A DNA stretch of 64,000 nucleotides from Zea mays (Eukaryota > Streptophyta > Magnoliopsida > Poales > Poaceae). Location: the NCBI RefSeq assembly GCF_902167145.1, contig NC_050100.1:213336081-213400080 (forward strand), read 5' to 3'. The position numbers and the translations under genes are program-made. The notes beneath the pieces were generated by a model that worked only from the letters and a program-made list of their open reading frames with translations, did no database searches and was not told where the DNA came from. Of this stretch, positions 10,127 through 23,149 are shown one piece after another (positions within the stretch are counted from its first letter, which is position 1; every line of letters begins with the position of its first letter).

Positions 10127-11246
10127 AATAAAAATATGCTTTGCCGAGTGTCTACATAGGACACTCGGCAAAGACACTGTTTGCCGAGTGCGAGATATTT
10201 GACACTCGGCAAAGACTGACGGCCGTCAGTTGTAGACGGCCGCTAACGGCCCTTTGCCGAGAGCCATATTTGCCGAGTGCTTGACGCTCGGCAAAACAGT
10301 CTTTGCCGAGTGCTTGGATGTGCCGAGTGTCCTACCCTCGGTAAACCAGCTCTTTACCGAGCGCAGAACTTTGCCGAGTGCGGTACTCGGCAAAGTGTGC
10401 TTTACCGAGTGCCCGATAAAAAGCACTCGGCAAAGCCTCCGGCACTCGGCAAAGTCGCGGATTCCGGTAGTGATTTCTTATCTGTCCAATTTTAAAAGAT
10501 AATTAGAGACAACACTGAGATAGTTTTATCTCAACTACTGACGCTGAATCAAACAAAATTATTTACCTGTAATTGCAGCCAAACGCACCGAAGACTCTCC
10601 GTTTGGCTCGATTCATGTATGAACTAATACTGGCCAGTGGCCACGAATCTGCATGACTCCAATTAAAACCACAGTAATGCCGCTCTGCGGTTGTATTGCG
10701 TATACTCGTCAACACAAATAAACAAACTACATGAACCGGCCGGTCGCATGCATGCACATTTATACATGTCGTCCAGCCGTTCACACGCCCGCCACGGACG
10801 TGCCAACAACCGTGCGCGATACTGTATATTGCATGGATAATTCTATCTCCGTCTCTTCTTCGGCCGTCTCATCGTGTTAGGATTGACCCAACTACATTAC
10901 ATTATTACATTTACATCTATAGACAGACACACAGAACAGAACTTCGACCTTTTTTACTTTAGTCCCGATCAAAGATATAGATAAAAAATAATAGAAGCAT
11001 TAGTCCTAATTAAAACTACCATCCATGACTAAAATCTCCAGCTCAACGGCCAAAACGCTGTATGCTTTTACATGAGGGACGTTAAGGGACTATTTAGTAA
11101 TTTCGGATAGAGCCACCAACGGAGATCAAAGTGAACTCAACACAATATCCAAGAGCATGGTTAGTTATAATGATCTTATGTTATTATTAATAATCATCAA
11201 AATCAAACGGGACCGAGGTGCTTTTGTAAAGGCGACTCACCCTTTA

Positions 11247-11457
11247 GGGTCTCTTTGGGAGAGCTCTAGGGCGCTCCGGCTCCTGGTTGATAGGTACCTG
11301 ACAATCCACGTGCTCAACGGATTGACTCTGGCTACGCTTGGTTCCGTAAATAATACTCTCGCAGTTGTTGGCTCTCTTCTAGGAGCTGAGCGAAGGTAGC
11401 TCTGTGGCCAGAGCCGGAGTGACCAAAGCATACGAGAGAACGCTCCCAAAGAGACCC
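11247..11457. mobile_element. Tourist-like MITE, 211 bp, TSD TTA
   Basis: The terminal inverted repeats GGGTCTCTTTGGGAG match exactly at both ends, flanked by TTA at 11244-11246 and 11458-11460. A 3-bp TTA duplication with G-rich termini is the signature of PIF/Harbinger-derived Tourist elements. It has no coding capacity. Confidence 0.88.
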
Positions 11458-11538
11458 TTACTCGGTTGGTAGCTCTAATTAGGACAATGCAAGTGGTTGT
11501 CTTTGGTCCCAGACGATGGCGCCACCATCCGAAAGTAA

Positions 11539-11666
11539 AGGTCTATTTGGTTTGTGGCTAATTATGACACACTTTGTCTAAGGTTAGTCGTCAAATTGAA
11601 TAACTAACCTTAGACAGAAAAAGTTAGACAAAATATGGCAAGTTAGACAGCGAACTAAATAGACCC
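11539..11666. mobile_element. Tourist-like MITE, 128 bp, TSD TAA
   Basis: The ends AGGTCTATTTGGTT and, inverted, GGGTCTATTTAGTT are flanked by TAA at 11536-11538 and 11667-11669. The interior is largely self-complementary (ctaaggttagt... and ...actaaccttag). Confidence 0.85.
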
Positions 11667-13116
11667 TAAATATCCCTAGCCATTAGACTATGTGGTCCTT
11701 AGTCTTTGTTGGTGGCTTCAGCCGGAATTTAAGAATTATTAGCTAGCTTTCTTTCTCTCCGTCCGAGCTCTCCATTATTGCTTAGTTGCTTTCTATTCTT
11801 GCTCAGTTGCTCGTGGATTGAGTTCGTAGTTACTTTATTCCTCCATTCGTTGTAGGGTTTTAAAGGTTAGCAACTTCATCCTTTAATGTTTTATTGCTAG
11901 TATAACTCATTACATAGCTTATAAATGGAGAAATTACAGGTTCTTAGATTAGAAATAATGATAGGTTTTATTTTGAGTTATAGTCCATTTGAAATCAAAC
12001 TCGGTTGGAAGTTTTCATATGTCGACCAAATATATGCACCTTTCTTTTCAGAGCTGGCTCCAGCAAGAGCCGCTAAAGTCTTCTCTACCCTAAATATAGA
12101 GGATCAAACGGTCATCTATTCTCTCCAACAGCGTTCTCTAAACGATTCTCTAAATTCAGAGAACTCTGCTGGATTCTCTGTATTGAATACTTTAAATAAC
12201 CGGTTTAGCAAAACTAAAATATGTACAATACATTTGAGAGTATGACAAATACGTATGTACAAAAAATAAAAAATAAAAATGTCTCTAATATAGGTATTTG
12301 CTTTTAGAGGACGTTGTTGGAGAGGAAAGAGATATAGAGGATGAAATCTTTTAAAGGAGACCGTAAAGGATGGGTATTGAGGATGGATATAGAGAGAGAC
12401 AGATATAGCTCATTTTATGGTTTATAATATAGAAAATTGATGTTTTTAGACTGAAAATAATGGTGGTTTTTATTTATACACCATTTAAGCTCAAACTCAT
12501 TTGATAGTTTGCTTATGTAGAAGAAGAAGGATTATAGTGGTTGATAAAAAATGAGTATCCACCTTTTATTGCCAGTATGCTCATTTTATGGCTTAGAAAT
12601 AGAGAAATTAATATTAGTTCATCAAAATAACTATAAAGTTGATGGCTTCGGATTCTCACCCTCGCATGGGGTTCATGAACGACTGAGGTCGGACCTTCCT
12701 CTCATTGCATGCGATGAGAGTACGAAGAACACCATATTATTGGAGTATAGTGTTAAGAAAAGAAATAGTCTCCCAATAAAGTCACATCTTCTAAAAGTGG
12801 CTGGATCATATTGTTAGTTCTTTTGGCCATCTATTTTATGGTTTGTAGCTATTTTTTATAATGTTTATTAAAGTCCTTGAATAATTTGATGTTTTAATTT
12901 TGATTGTACGACACTAGATGTCAAGGTTCATTCTGAGAGGAAGAGTATGTTAAGCACATGCAAAAGTCAGCTGAGGCGGTTGATGAGAGTGCCCTTGTGC
13001 ATCAAGATATGAATCGATAAAAGTCAATCCATGAACAACTGGCAAAGAATATATATGTTTTAGTAGGAACCGGCGGTCACGAAATCCTTATTTCGTTGTG
13101 TTGCATTGCAGGTTTA

Positions 13117-13224
13117 TGGCTAGTTTGGGAACCCATTTTTTAAGGGATTTCTATTTTTCCAAGACAAGATAAACTAATTTTCCTTCGAAAAATGATTCGG
13201 AAAATGAGGTTCTCAAATTAGCCC
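13117..13224. mobile_element. Short Tourist-like MITE, 108 bp, TSD TTA
   Basis: Termini TGGCTAGTTTGGGAAC and, inverted, GGGCTAATTTGAGAAC are imperfect inverted repeats, flanked by TTA at 13114-13116 and 13225-13227. Confidence 0.75.
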
Positions 13225-13592
13225 TTAGTTTATTTACCACTGTTTATAATTGTCTACATCATATCAAGGTTTTAATGAATTATTGTTCAAATCAAATATC
13301 TATGGTAGGATATTAATTAATGATTAATTATGTTGTGTAATTGATATTTAGGGTGTTTAACCAATTAATCATACATGTTGTATAATTGATGTTTTGGACC
13401 TTTTAAATTTCATGTTATGTTTTTTTACAATGGAATTAGATTCCAACCATTTGCACGTTCATGCATACAACCTTAGGAATAAAAGTCACAAGTCCATAAA
13501 CTACTTTGAGAAGATAAATATTATCTGTTTGAAATCAAAAACAAATTAAACAACTACCCCATCCGTTCCAAAATATAATTCGTCATCCATGG

Positions 13593-15204
13593 TGTCGGCG
13601 TTTCGAGACCGGGGGTCCCTCAGGCCGACGAGTGAGTGTCGCGTGCCCCAGCCCAGATGGGTCGAGCGCGTGGGCAAGCGCGAAGGGGGGAAAGGAGCGA
13701 GGCGGCCGGAGACCGGCGCGAGAGAGGTGGGAATCCCGCGGCCTTCGTGTTCGTCCCGTGCCCAGGTCGGGTGCGCTTGCAGTAGGGGGTTACAAGCGTC
13801 CACGCGGGTGAGGGAAGCGAGCGGCCCCAAGAGAGCGTCTGTCCCGTCCTCGTCCCGCGCGGCCAACCCTCCTCTAAGAGGGCCCTGGTCCTTCCTTTTA
13901 TAGACGCAAGGAGAGGATCCAGGTGTACAATGGGGGTATAGCAGAGTGCTACGTGTCTAGCGAGGGAGAGCTAGTGCCCTGAGTACATGCCGATGTGGCA
14001 GCCGGAGAGATCTTGGAATCCAACTAGTGTGATGTCGTGGCCGTCGGAGGAGCGGCGGAGCCTGGCGGAGGGACAGCTGTCGGAGCGGTTGTGTCCTTGC
14101 TGACGTCCTCCTGCTTCCGTAAGAGAGCTGAGAGTCGCCGTCGTCACAGGGCATGCGGGGCGCCATCATTGCCTATCTGGTGGAGACAGCCAGATGGGAC
14201 ACCGGTCTTGTTCTCTGCGGCCCGAGACAGCTCGGGGTAGGGTGATGATGGCGCTTCCTGTTGACGTTGCTGGCCTGCGCCCTAGGTTGGGCGACGTGGA
14301 GGCTCCTCCGAAGCCGAGGTCGAGTCTGACTTCCATGGCCGAGGCTGAGTCCGAGCCCCTGGGTCGGGCGAGGCGGAGGTCGTCGGTAGAGGCCAGGGCG
14401 GTGTCCGAGCCCTGGGGTCGGGCGAAGCGGAGTTCGTCGTCTTCCGGGTCTTAGCCCGAGTCCGAGCCCTGGGTCGGGCGGAGCGGAGTTCGTCGTCTTC
14501 CGGGTCTTAGCCCGAGTCCGAGCCCTGGGTCGGGCGGAGCGGAGTTCGTCGTCTTCCGGGTCTTAGCCCGAGTCCGAGCCCTGGGTCGGGCGGAGCGGAG
14601 TTCGCCGTCTTCCGGGTCTTAGCCCGAGTCCGAGCCCTGGGTCGGGCGGAGCGGATTTCGCCGTCTTCCGGGGCTGAGCCCGAGTCCGAGCCCTGGGTCG
14701 GGCGGAGCTTCCTATGGTGCCTTTGGCAGGGACTGGCTTCCTGTCAGCATCACTCTGTCAAGTGGCGCTGCAGTCGGAGTGGCGTAGGCGGCGCTGTCCT
14801 TCTGTCGGACCGGTCAGTGGAGCGGCGAAGTGACGGCGGTCACTTCGGCTCTGCCGGAGGGCGCGTGTCAGGAAAAAGGTGTCAGGCCACCTTTGCGTTA
14901 AATGCTCCTGCGATCTGGCCGGTCGGTGCGGCGATTTAGTCAGGGTTGCTTCTTAGCGAAGGCAGGGCCTCGGGCGAGCCGAAGATGTGTCCGCCGTTGG
15001 AGGGGGGCTTCGGGCGAGACAGAAATCCTCCGGGGTCGGCTGCCCTTGTCCGAGGCTAGGCTCGGGCGAGGCATGATCGAGTCGCTCGAATGGACTGATC
15101 CCTGACTTAATCGCACCCATCAGGCCTTTGCAGCTTTATGCTGATGGGGGTTACCAGCTGAGAATTAGGAGTCTTGAGGGTACCCCTAATTATGGTCCCC
15201 GACA
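13593..15204 (-). mobile_element. 3' LTR of the Gypsy element
   Basis: The LTR is 1612 bp, starts (plus strand) tgtcggcgtttcgag and ends ggtccccgaca. It includes the 57-bp minisatellite at about 14415-14705 with five units, the last diverged. A TATA box is on the minus strand near 13895. The adjacent minus-strand polypurine tract ttcgaggctcggggctac is at 15205-15222. Confidence 0.95.
14415..14705 (-). repeat. 57-bp LTR minisatellite, 5 units
   Basis: Five units of the same 57-bp repeat as at 700-1155, in the opposite orientation. The last has ggggctgagcc in place of gggtcttagcc. The partner LTR holds six units. Confidence 0.9.
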
Positions 15205-16986
15205 GTAGCCCCGAGCCTCGAAGGGAGTGTTAGCACTCGCTTGGAGGCTTTCGTCGCACTTTTTTGCAAGGGGACCAGCCTTTCTCGGTTGCATTTTGTT
15301 CCGGTGGGTGCGCGCGAGCGCACTCGCCGGGTGTAGCCCCCGAGGCCTCGGAGGAGTGGTTTCACTCCTTCGAGGTCTTAATGCCTTGCGTAATGCTTCG
15401 GCTGGTCTGGTTGTTCCCTCATGCGAGCTGGCCGTAGCCCGGGTGTACGGTCGGGGCCCAAGTTCTCGGGCTGGTATGTTGACGCTGTCAACGGTTTGGC
15501 CAGAGCCGGGTTTGCGAGAGCAGCCCCCGAGCCTCTGCACAGGGCAAGAGGGCGATCAGGGACAGACTCGGCTTTTTACATACGCCCCTGCGTCGCCTTT
15601 CCGCAAGGAGGAGGGGGGAGAGCGCCATGTTACCCTCGATGGGCACCGAACATGGTGTCTCCGGTGAGCTGCAAGCGGGTAATCCGAGTGGACGTCCGTG
15701 CCCCGTTCGTTAGGGGTCGGCTAGGAGCCCAGAGGCACGCCCAAAAGTACCTGCGGGTGATCTGCCGGACCCGGTCCCCTGGCGACGGGGTCCGAGGGCT
15801 CGATGCCTCCCTCCGATGGGATTCCGTTGCAAGATCGCTCCCGCTGGTCTCAGAAATGTCCTAGGGTACCTCGGGAGCGCAGCCCGAGCCTTGGTTATGT
15901 ATCGAACGTACCCCTGGTCATCCCTCGCTCGGCATCTGAGGCGGCTGTGAACCCTTCGGGGGCCAGCCTTCGAACCCCTGATCAGTAATGGGCACGGAGC
16001 CCGAGTAGCCTGAGGCAGCCGTGGAACCCTTCGGGGGGCCGGTCTTCAAACCTCTGACCAGTAGTGGGTGTAGGGCCCACGCGATCTGAGGCGGATGTTG
16101 AACCCTTCGGGGGGCCAGCCTTCGAACCTCTGATCAGTAAGGAGGCTCGGAGCCTGGTTCCTTCACGGGGAAGGATCCCTTTCGGGGTATCCCCCTTTCC
16201 CGGTCCCTGTTGCAAGAGATAGAGAAAGAGGAAAAAGGGAAAAAGGATACGAAACCGAATGACGCGGCGTACCTTTTTTGGCGCGGTTGTTTCGGCGAAG
16301 GCGAAGCGTCGCCCGCTGCTCCTGCCAGAAGCGCCGCCTGTCCAGCCACGGAGTTAATGCGACAGGGCGAGTAGTTGGCGGGGTGGCCGTTGCGCGTGCG
16401 CGAGCCGTTCGAGGAACGGATCACGGGCGCGTTGTCTTCACGCCGTGAGAGGGGGTTCTCTTGCTGCCCCCGGATGGGACGTGAGCTTGGCTGACGACGT
16501 GACCGCTGCTCCCGCGCGCCTGCCACCGTCATTACTGCCGGCCCACTTTTGGCCGCGTTGACCGCCGTGTCAGGCTGGCGCTGCTGGGTCGCGCGCTGGG
16601 TCACCTCGAGTCGCGGTATTGGTTCCGCAATCGAGGAGGCGCGGTGGTGGCGCAAGTGGCGGTGCAGTTGCTTGCATGCAGCATCCGGCGCGCCGGTTGT
16701 GCGACGCGTGGGCCTGGGCCTCCATGCTGGCGTGTCGGGAGTCGGAGAAGCGCGTCCACTTGGCGCGGTTGCATGCCGCCTGCATGGCTGCCCGCCTCTT
16801 TCGCCCGTTGGTCTGGGCAAAAGTGGAGGGTCACTTGTAACCGCTGGGCGGTTGCGTGCACCACGCGCGGCGGTTTGGCTTCTTCTGCTCGGAGCCGGTC
16901 TGCATGACATGCGGGACCCAGCCCCGCGCCGCAGGGGAGGGCTTTGGAGTGTGTTGGAGAAGACTCAGCCCGTGACGGTTTGGGGT
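15205..16986 (-). other. Non-coding 3' region of the Gypsy element (distal part)
   Basis: GC-rich sequence between the polypurine tract and the nested insertion. It contains three direct units of about 75 bp at 15936-16160, each with a ctgaggcgg..acccttcggggg..cagcctt core. Open frames here have no recognisable domain. Long non-coding 3' regions are common in large plant Gypsy elements. Confidence 0.7.
15936..16160 (-). repeat. Three ~75-bp direct repeats
   Basis: Units start at about 15936, 16010 and 16086 (ctgaggc(g/a)g...) and share acccttcgggg and a following cctctgatcagtaa-type block. Confidence 0.85.
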
Positions 16987-19900
16987 TGTAACACCCTGAA
17001 TTTGAGGGTATAAAATTTCTTTTCTAATATCCACCAAATTCAGGTGTTACTCTCTCAGTTCTTCGCTTTCCTTTCTCTTTTCCCTAAAAATGGAGAATCA
17101 TTTTGTTTTATATTAGCGTAAACCTAGTGGAATGAGCCCTAGAGGCACTTTGGTTGTTGCATTCATGCCGTTGCATGGTGTTTCTAAGTGCAAAATGTGT
17201 TTGAAACATGTTAACATATCTTATAGAAGCGCTCGGTAAATTTTCATATTTTTCGGAATATTTTTCTATTTTCCGGAAACCAAAATCTATTTATTTGTGG
17301 AACTTAAAAATGTTTTTAGAAATTATAATTATGTTTTTTGAGTTCATTAGGTCCCAAAACATTTATAGGAATTTTTCTGGAATTTTTTAAAGTATCTATA
17401 ATATTTTGAGCACAAAATATGGATTTCTAGGCTTTTTCGAATTTTAAAAATAGTAAAATCCGAATTTTAACTGAATTTTTATCTCGTCCAAACCCTAGGT
17501 ATATATATATGTCCGGCTTCATCTCGTCGAGCCCGTTCCAGAACACCAAACGTTTCCCCCAAATCCAATCCCTAGCTCCCGGTATTGCTCGCCGAAGTTC
17601 GGGGCGGTTCCAACTCCGGCGACAACTCCGGCGAGCAATTACTCTCAATCCGTGCATCGTCTGCGAAATCCGAGGGTACCGCTGCGTTCGTCTCGTTGAA
17701 GGCTTCGTCGCAGCGCGTTCGGTTCATCGATTGGATCCCCAAATCTCCGGCAATCGACGGATTTCTCCTCGGCTCCGGCGAGGGTCTTCTTCCCCGGTGA
17801 GAAACCTCCATTGTTGCACCTAGGGTTTCTTCGTTTCTTCGTTTTCCCGTCCGTGCAGAGCCTCTCCCACTCTCCCCTCACCTTCCCCGGTGGCGGCGCC
17901 CCTCCCCCCTCCGTTTCCCCTCCTCGACGGCGCCCCTTTCTCCCTCCCCGGCGGCGGCGGCGGTGGCCGGCGGTGGCGCCCGCGTCCCGTGCTCCCGCGC
18001 CCGCGCGCACCCCTCCCCGGCGGCTGTGGCCGCGCCCCGGCCGGCCCGGTCTCGTCCTCCCCTGCGCAGCCCCCTTACCCTCCTCTCTCTTCCATGGATG
18101 GGAGGAAGAAGATGAGGAGAGGAAGAAGAAGATGGCAGTTCTGTAAATTAAGACGCGCGAATTACAGTATGGTTTAAAACATTCATAACTTTTGCGTTTT
18201 AAATCCGATTCGGTCCATTCAAGTTGCGTTAGATTCGTATTAAAATAATCTTAATTTAGAAATATTTATCCTAATTTTTGCACATTTTATTTAATTTAGT
18301 TAGACATTTGTTTAATCAGTGGCTACTAGAACGACATTTTAATTTAAAAATCTAATTTAGGAATTCGATTTGTGCATTTATAATTAGTCACCAATATGAT
18401 TAACCTTAACTGAAATATTAGTTATTAATAAGTATTTAGTTTAATCACGTTGTTTAATTATTAGTTTTGCATATCGGTCCGCGTGTGTCGCGGTGCTGTT
18501 TCGCGCACGTCGTCGCGTGTCGTTCGTGAGTGTTGCGCGTGTTGTTCGCACGCGTTGTCGTGTGCCGTTCGCGTGTGTCGCGCGCCTTGCCGCGTGCCGT
18601 TCGCGCGTATCACGCGTTGTCCGCGCGCTAAGTCGTTTGTGTCCACGCGTTGCGCACATCGTGTTTGCACGTCGTGCGTCCTTAATTCGTCTCGCTTAGA
18701 ATCGCTCATATTCATTAAGTTACTTGCTTAACTGTCAACTATTAAAATAGTAAGTTAGTCAAAACTAAGTAGTAGTATTAATTTATATTTGATTAATATC
18801 AATTAATATAATTATGTTGAATTAGATGTTCTAATTAGTACTTGTTTAACGTAAACGTACTAACCCCTCGACCATAGCTTCGTCTATCATGGTTCTTTTT
18901 CTCGCGTAACCGTAGAAGCGCTCTCTATTTTATATTGCTCGCTTTTATAACATTTTATCTTATAAGGTGTAATGTTCTTATGCATATGTATATGTTTGTT
19001 TGCTTGTGCCTGTTCGTCTTCGCGTCGCGTTGCGATTAGATCGCGGTTCGTTTCTGAGCTTCGAGGAATCGACGGTCAAGCTTCAGCGACCAAGTGATCT
19101 AGCTCTTTGGGTTCCACGAAGTTGAAGACTCTGAGCATCTGTTTGGTGAAGGCAAGTGTCCTCTGACCCATTATGTCCCATTTACTTTATAATACACTGT
19201 CCCGCATACTATGAACAACCTAAGGATTTACTAGCTTTCTATTTACCTTGTCCTTGATTTACCTTTTGGGTTACTATGGTTAGCTACATGCTAGCGCTTT
19301 ACTTTAATCAATGAACATGATGAGATACAATGATGATACTATGATTTTATTCTGGATATGATGATATACTTGTGGCATTTAGGGGACTCGGGCTGTTTCC
19401 CGAGTACCTCTCCGTAAGGACCTGTTCGTTGAGAGACCACCCGGGATAACAGTGCAACCATGAGGGTGAAATGGGATGCCCTTAGCTAATTAATTAGAGG
19501 AACTAGAGGTGTAGTTGCTTCGCCGTCGTGCTGTCAATGGGGTCCAGGCACAGTGCTTGCTCTGCCGAGGCTGAGTGCCGAGGTTCTTTCGTTTTGCTTT
19601 TGTTAGTCACCCTCCTGCGGGGAGAGGTACTGTGTTTATCAAACTGGAGAAACCTAACGGGCGGCTATGACCTTTAGGGAATCTTTGTAAAGGCTACGTA
19701 GTGATACCCTGCCGGACCACCTAGGAAGTGATCAATGGGGAGTCATGATCCCCAGGCAAAACGAGAATCACGACTCATGGGTAAAGTGTGCGACCTCTGC
19801 AGAGGGTAGTGAAACTGATATATCAGCCGTGCTCACGGTTAAGAGCGGCCTTGGGATCCTCTTTGATTAGAGATACAGATGGTTCAATATACAATGGTTC

Positions 19901-20457
19901 TATTTATGGTTTTGGCTCGATGATGATAATGATGTTCCTCGAGGAGGAAATGGTTCACGGGTTGGCTATTACTAAAACTTGGCTTCCACTAATAATAAAT
20001 ATCTGACCAACTAAAAGCAACTGCTTGAGCTTAACCCCACATAAAGCTAGTCCACTACAGCCAAACGGGACATTTGCTGAGTACGTTGATGTGTACTCAC
20101 CCTTGCTTTCACAAAACACCAGGTTGCCTTTGGTGTAATCTATGCTCAGGTAAAGAAGAAGTCGTCGAGGCGGATCTCCAGGAGTTCTAGGACTTCGACG
20201 AGTTCGATGATTAGGCTAGCGATCTCCCCCAGTCAGCTGCCTGTGGTGGGTTGTTTACGTTGGCTACGTTTCGATTCTGCGTACTTTGATTTATATTATG
20301 TAAATGACTCTAGTCTGTAATATTATTACTTACTCTTTATTGTAATTCGAAGCATTGTGCTATGATGAGTCATTTATGTAATCGCTGTGTACGTGAATTA
20401 CTGATCCTGGCACGTACATGGTTCGCATTCGGTTTACCTTCAAAACCGGGTGTGACA
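16987..20457 (+). mobile_element. 5' LTR of the LARD-type element
   Basis: The LTR is 3471 bp with TG...CA ends. A likely TATA box (tatatatatat) is at about 17500-17511. It contains a CpG-rich block with many cgcg/gttcgc motifs at 18478-18700. Relative to the 3' LTR it lacks about 29 bp of cgcgccc-rich sequence near 18036. No coding sequence is convincing. Confidence 0.92.
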
Positions 20458-23149
20458 TAAGTGGTATCAAAGCCGTGCTGACTGTAGGACCGCTGACCTA
20501 GAGTAGCATTGGCCGTTTTAAGGACTTATTGATTATTACTTCATCTCATCCTTGATTCTGCTTCAAAATATTAGTCACCTTGACTAATTCTATGTTGTGC
20601 TCCTATATGCCCCCTTGACAAAAATTATTTTATTCTAGTATGGTCTATACTTCTCTCAATCTATTAGATCTGATCTCATCTTGTGCTTGCGACATCTTTG
20701 TAGATGCCCCCTGACCATAGCCTTTAGTCTTTTGGGACTCTTTCCTCATCCATTATTAAATTGCTACAATTTGACCATCTCTATTCCATTTTGTTATTGA
20801 CATGCTCGTATCCTTGCATTTTTAATACCCTTATCCCTTAATCTAAAGCACTTACCCTTGTACCTCTACTGCCTATTTAAACATTTCAGTTATATGTCCA
20901 TGATCTTACTGTCTTTTGAGACCCTTTCCTATTCTCTTGTTAAGTCTCTATCTTTTTGGCAAATTGTACTTTCTTGGTCTTGGTATGCTCGTACCATTGG
21001 AATCTTGCATGCTCCTATTTTTATATATGCTTACCTTTATATCCCAATATCTGTTTGAAATATTTCGGTTAACATGCCCTTGACCACCCTTGTTTCCTAA
21101 TGATCCATGAGTGATCATTTTATTTTGCGCACCTGTGGTAATCTCGTTGTTTCCTTGTAACTTCCTTCGGTAATGAATTTTTACTTCAACTCTTCTGTCG
21201 GAACCTCACTTATCTTATCCTTGATTGTTTTCTCCACCTTGCCATTTGGTGAGTCTTGCCTTGACTCTGTCCATGGATTATGCTTTTCATCATTATCACA
21301 TTTACCCTTATCGCCTCTACATCTTACCTTGATGTTTATATTATACCCGGCCTTTAAAACCTTCTCTCTTCCATCTCAATTTTATAGTTGTATTTTACCT
21401 ATTTTCCCTTGGTCGTATGCTATTCCTTGTCGCTTGCAAGTTTTAACTCCATCCTTGGTCGTGCTCCAGTTGAGTATTACCTTTACCTTTCTCATCTTTT
21501 AATCTTACCTTGGAGATCAAACTATGTCCGTTCTCTAAGATCTTCAATCTCCTATCCCAGTTTGGGAGCTGTGAGTTACCTATCTCTCCCTTGATTTCTT
21601 TTCACTTCTTGTCGCCTTACAAGTTTTGTGTTAATTCCATCTCTTGCTATGTTTTTATTTGCTATCACCCTCACCTTGTCGTCCATCGATCTTGCCTGGA
21701 TACTCATCTTTATTCCTACTTCTTAAAAACCCCCTCTCTTCCACCTCAATTTCAGAGTGATAGTTTACCTATCGGGCCCTTGGACGTATCCTCTTCTTTT
21801 CCACTTGCAGATCTTGTCTGAACTTCATCCTTTGTGGTACTTATATCCTTGGTTCTTATGCACATTTACTTCCTCTCTTACATTCTTGTTCGGTATCACC
21901 TTTAGCCCTTGTAATATTCATACCCTTACCTTCATGCTTACTTTGAACCTCCCTTTAAAAGCCTTCTCTTTTCCATCCTTGTTCGAGGATAATGTCTTAC
22001 CTATTTCGCCATTGACTGCTCCCCCTTCTTTACGCCTTGCAAGTCTTGTCTAAAATACATCCTTTATTGTGTGTTTGTCCATTATCACCTTAACACTTGT
22101 CATCCCTCGATTTTTACCTTGATGCTTATCTTGCACCTGCATTTTAAAGCCTCCTCTCCCATTTCATTTCAATAGTGACGTCTTGCCTATCCCGCTCTTG
22201 TTCATTCCCTTTTTCCTCTGTCGCGTTGCAAGTCTTGTCCTAACTCTATCTTTTGGTGTGTTTTTGCCTTTCACCTCCCTTACCTTTGTAATCTCTAGAT
22301 CTTTCCATGATGTTATCTTATGCCTACCTTTTGAAATATCATCTTTTCCATCTCGATTTGAGAATGGTGTTTTACCTATCCTGACCTTGGTTGCATTCTC
22401 TCCCTTGTCAGTTACAATCATTACTTTAGCTCCATCCTTTATTATGCTCATGCCCCTACCCTCCATGTCTTATTATTCCCCTTGCCTTTTGTTGGCCTTA
22501 GAGTAGTTTCCCTTTTCAAGGAAAGACCACCATTTAATTAAAAGGAACGTATAGCAATGAGATGTTTGTTGATGTGTGCTCATGATGTTTGTCCTTCTGC
22601 TATGACTGATTTGCTTCTTTGAAATGAGTGTTGATGTGTTGTGGCCCTTGGACCGTAATGGAATCTGTTTACTAGGTGAGTGCCATAGAGTTAAGTAGTT
22701 GGGTTCTCCCCCTCCTCTCTCTAATCTGTCTATACTTACCTTTTCTCGTTATTCTTTCCTCTTGCACCTGTCCTTTTGGCAACCTCAACTCCTCCAAATC
22801 AGTCAAGATCAGAGTCGGCAACATCTTCATCAAGTGTGTATCAATGCTCTTGTTAAGGGGGGGTTAGCCGCTAACCCCCAATGAAGACAATGCAATCAAC
22901 ATCAACCAACAAGATCAGATTGGCGCAGCGAAAGCGTGTGTGGGTCCTAACCCACAGGTCCAGGAGATCCTCAAGAATTGCATCAATCGGTCTCAAGCAT
23001 CTGATGGTCAAAGCAACCAATCCACAAGTCAAGCCGGCGGAGTCAAAGTTGAGTTAGAAAAAGCTATGAAAGACTAATGAACCAATCTCATTTTCCTGCT
23101 AGCCTCTTCTTGAATCTCGAGGACGAGATTCTGTTAAGGGGGTTAGATT
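20458..23149 (+). mobile_element. Internal region of the LARD-type element (non-coding)
   Basis: It begins taagtggtatcaaagccgtg, a primer-binding-site-like TGGTATCAAAGC, and ends with a purine-rich ttaagggggttagatt polypurine tract before the 3' LTR. In between it is strongly pyrimidine-rich on the plus strand and has no gag or pol motif and no frame longer than about 110 codons. Most of it is a diverged tandem repeat, annotated separately. Confidence 0.85.
20560..22500 (+). repeat. Diverged ~187-bp tandem repeat, about ten units
   Basis: A block of the form ttaaaa-ccttctcttcca-tctcaattt recurs near 21353, 21535, 21722, 21954, 22141 and 22329, so spacing is mostly 182-188 bp with one of 232. 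Earlier, weaker units are seen near 20728, 20910 and 21174. Each unit also carries ttacctat..ccttg, then ttgcaagttttg-like and catccttt(a/g)-like blocks in order. Identity between units is low, roughly 60 percent by eye. Confidence 0.75.

Larger units (their letters stand above)
8536..10472 (-). mobile_element. CACTA-type transposon derivative (one end visible)
   Basis: The right edge reads, on the minus strand, CACTACCGGAATCCGCGAC, a CACTA-superfamily terminus, ending at 10472. Many subterminal copies of TTTGCCGAGTGC and its complement lie at 9186-9455 and 10139-10460, which is normal for the transposase-binding ends of this superfamily. No matching CACTA end is found before 8536, so the left end is either lost or lies beyond the Copia insertion. 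No transposase gene is seen. 8541-8720 holds short repeats of catccatatcc and cacatttaatcgac. Confidence 0.75.
10473..13592. other. AT-rich intergenic region with MITEs
   Basis: No gene is recognised. Three MITEs are annotated separately. Segments near 11905-12030 and 12412-12525 look like diverged copies of one sequence (tttataaatggag.. and tttataatatagaaa..), suggesting an old duplication. 13548-13592 resembles a Stowaway-like terminus (ccgttccaaaatataattcg) interrupted by the Gypsy insertion. Both of these calls are weak. Confidence 0.5.

Noticed and set aside
13548..13592. Stowaway-like terminus next to the Gypsy insertion
   Set aside because: The second end was not found beyond 39414, so only a resemblance remains.
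17427..18177. Repeated open frames of 60-120 codons, duplicated at 23590-24338
   Set aside because: They are in the two LTRs of one element and have no domain. Duplication reflects the LTR pair, not conserved coding.
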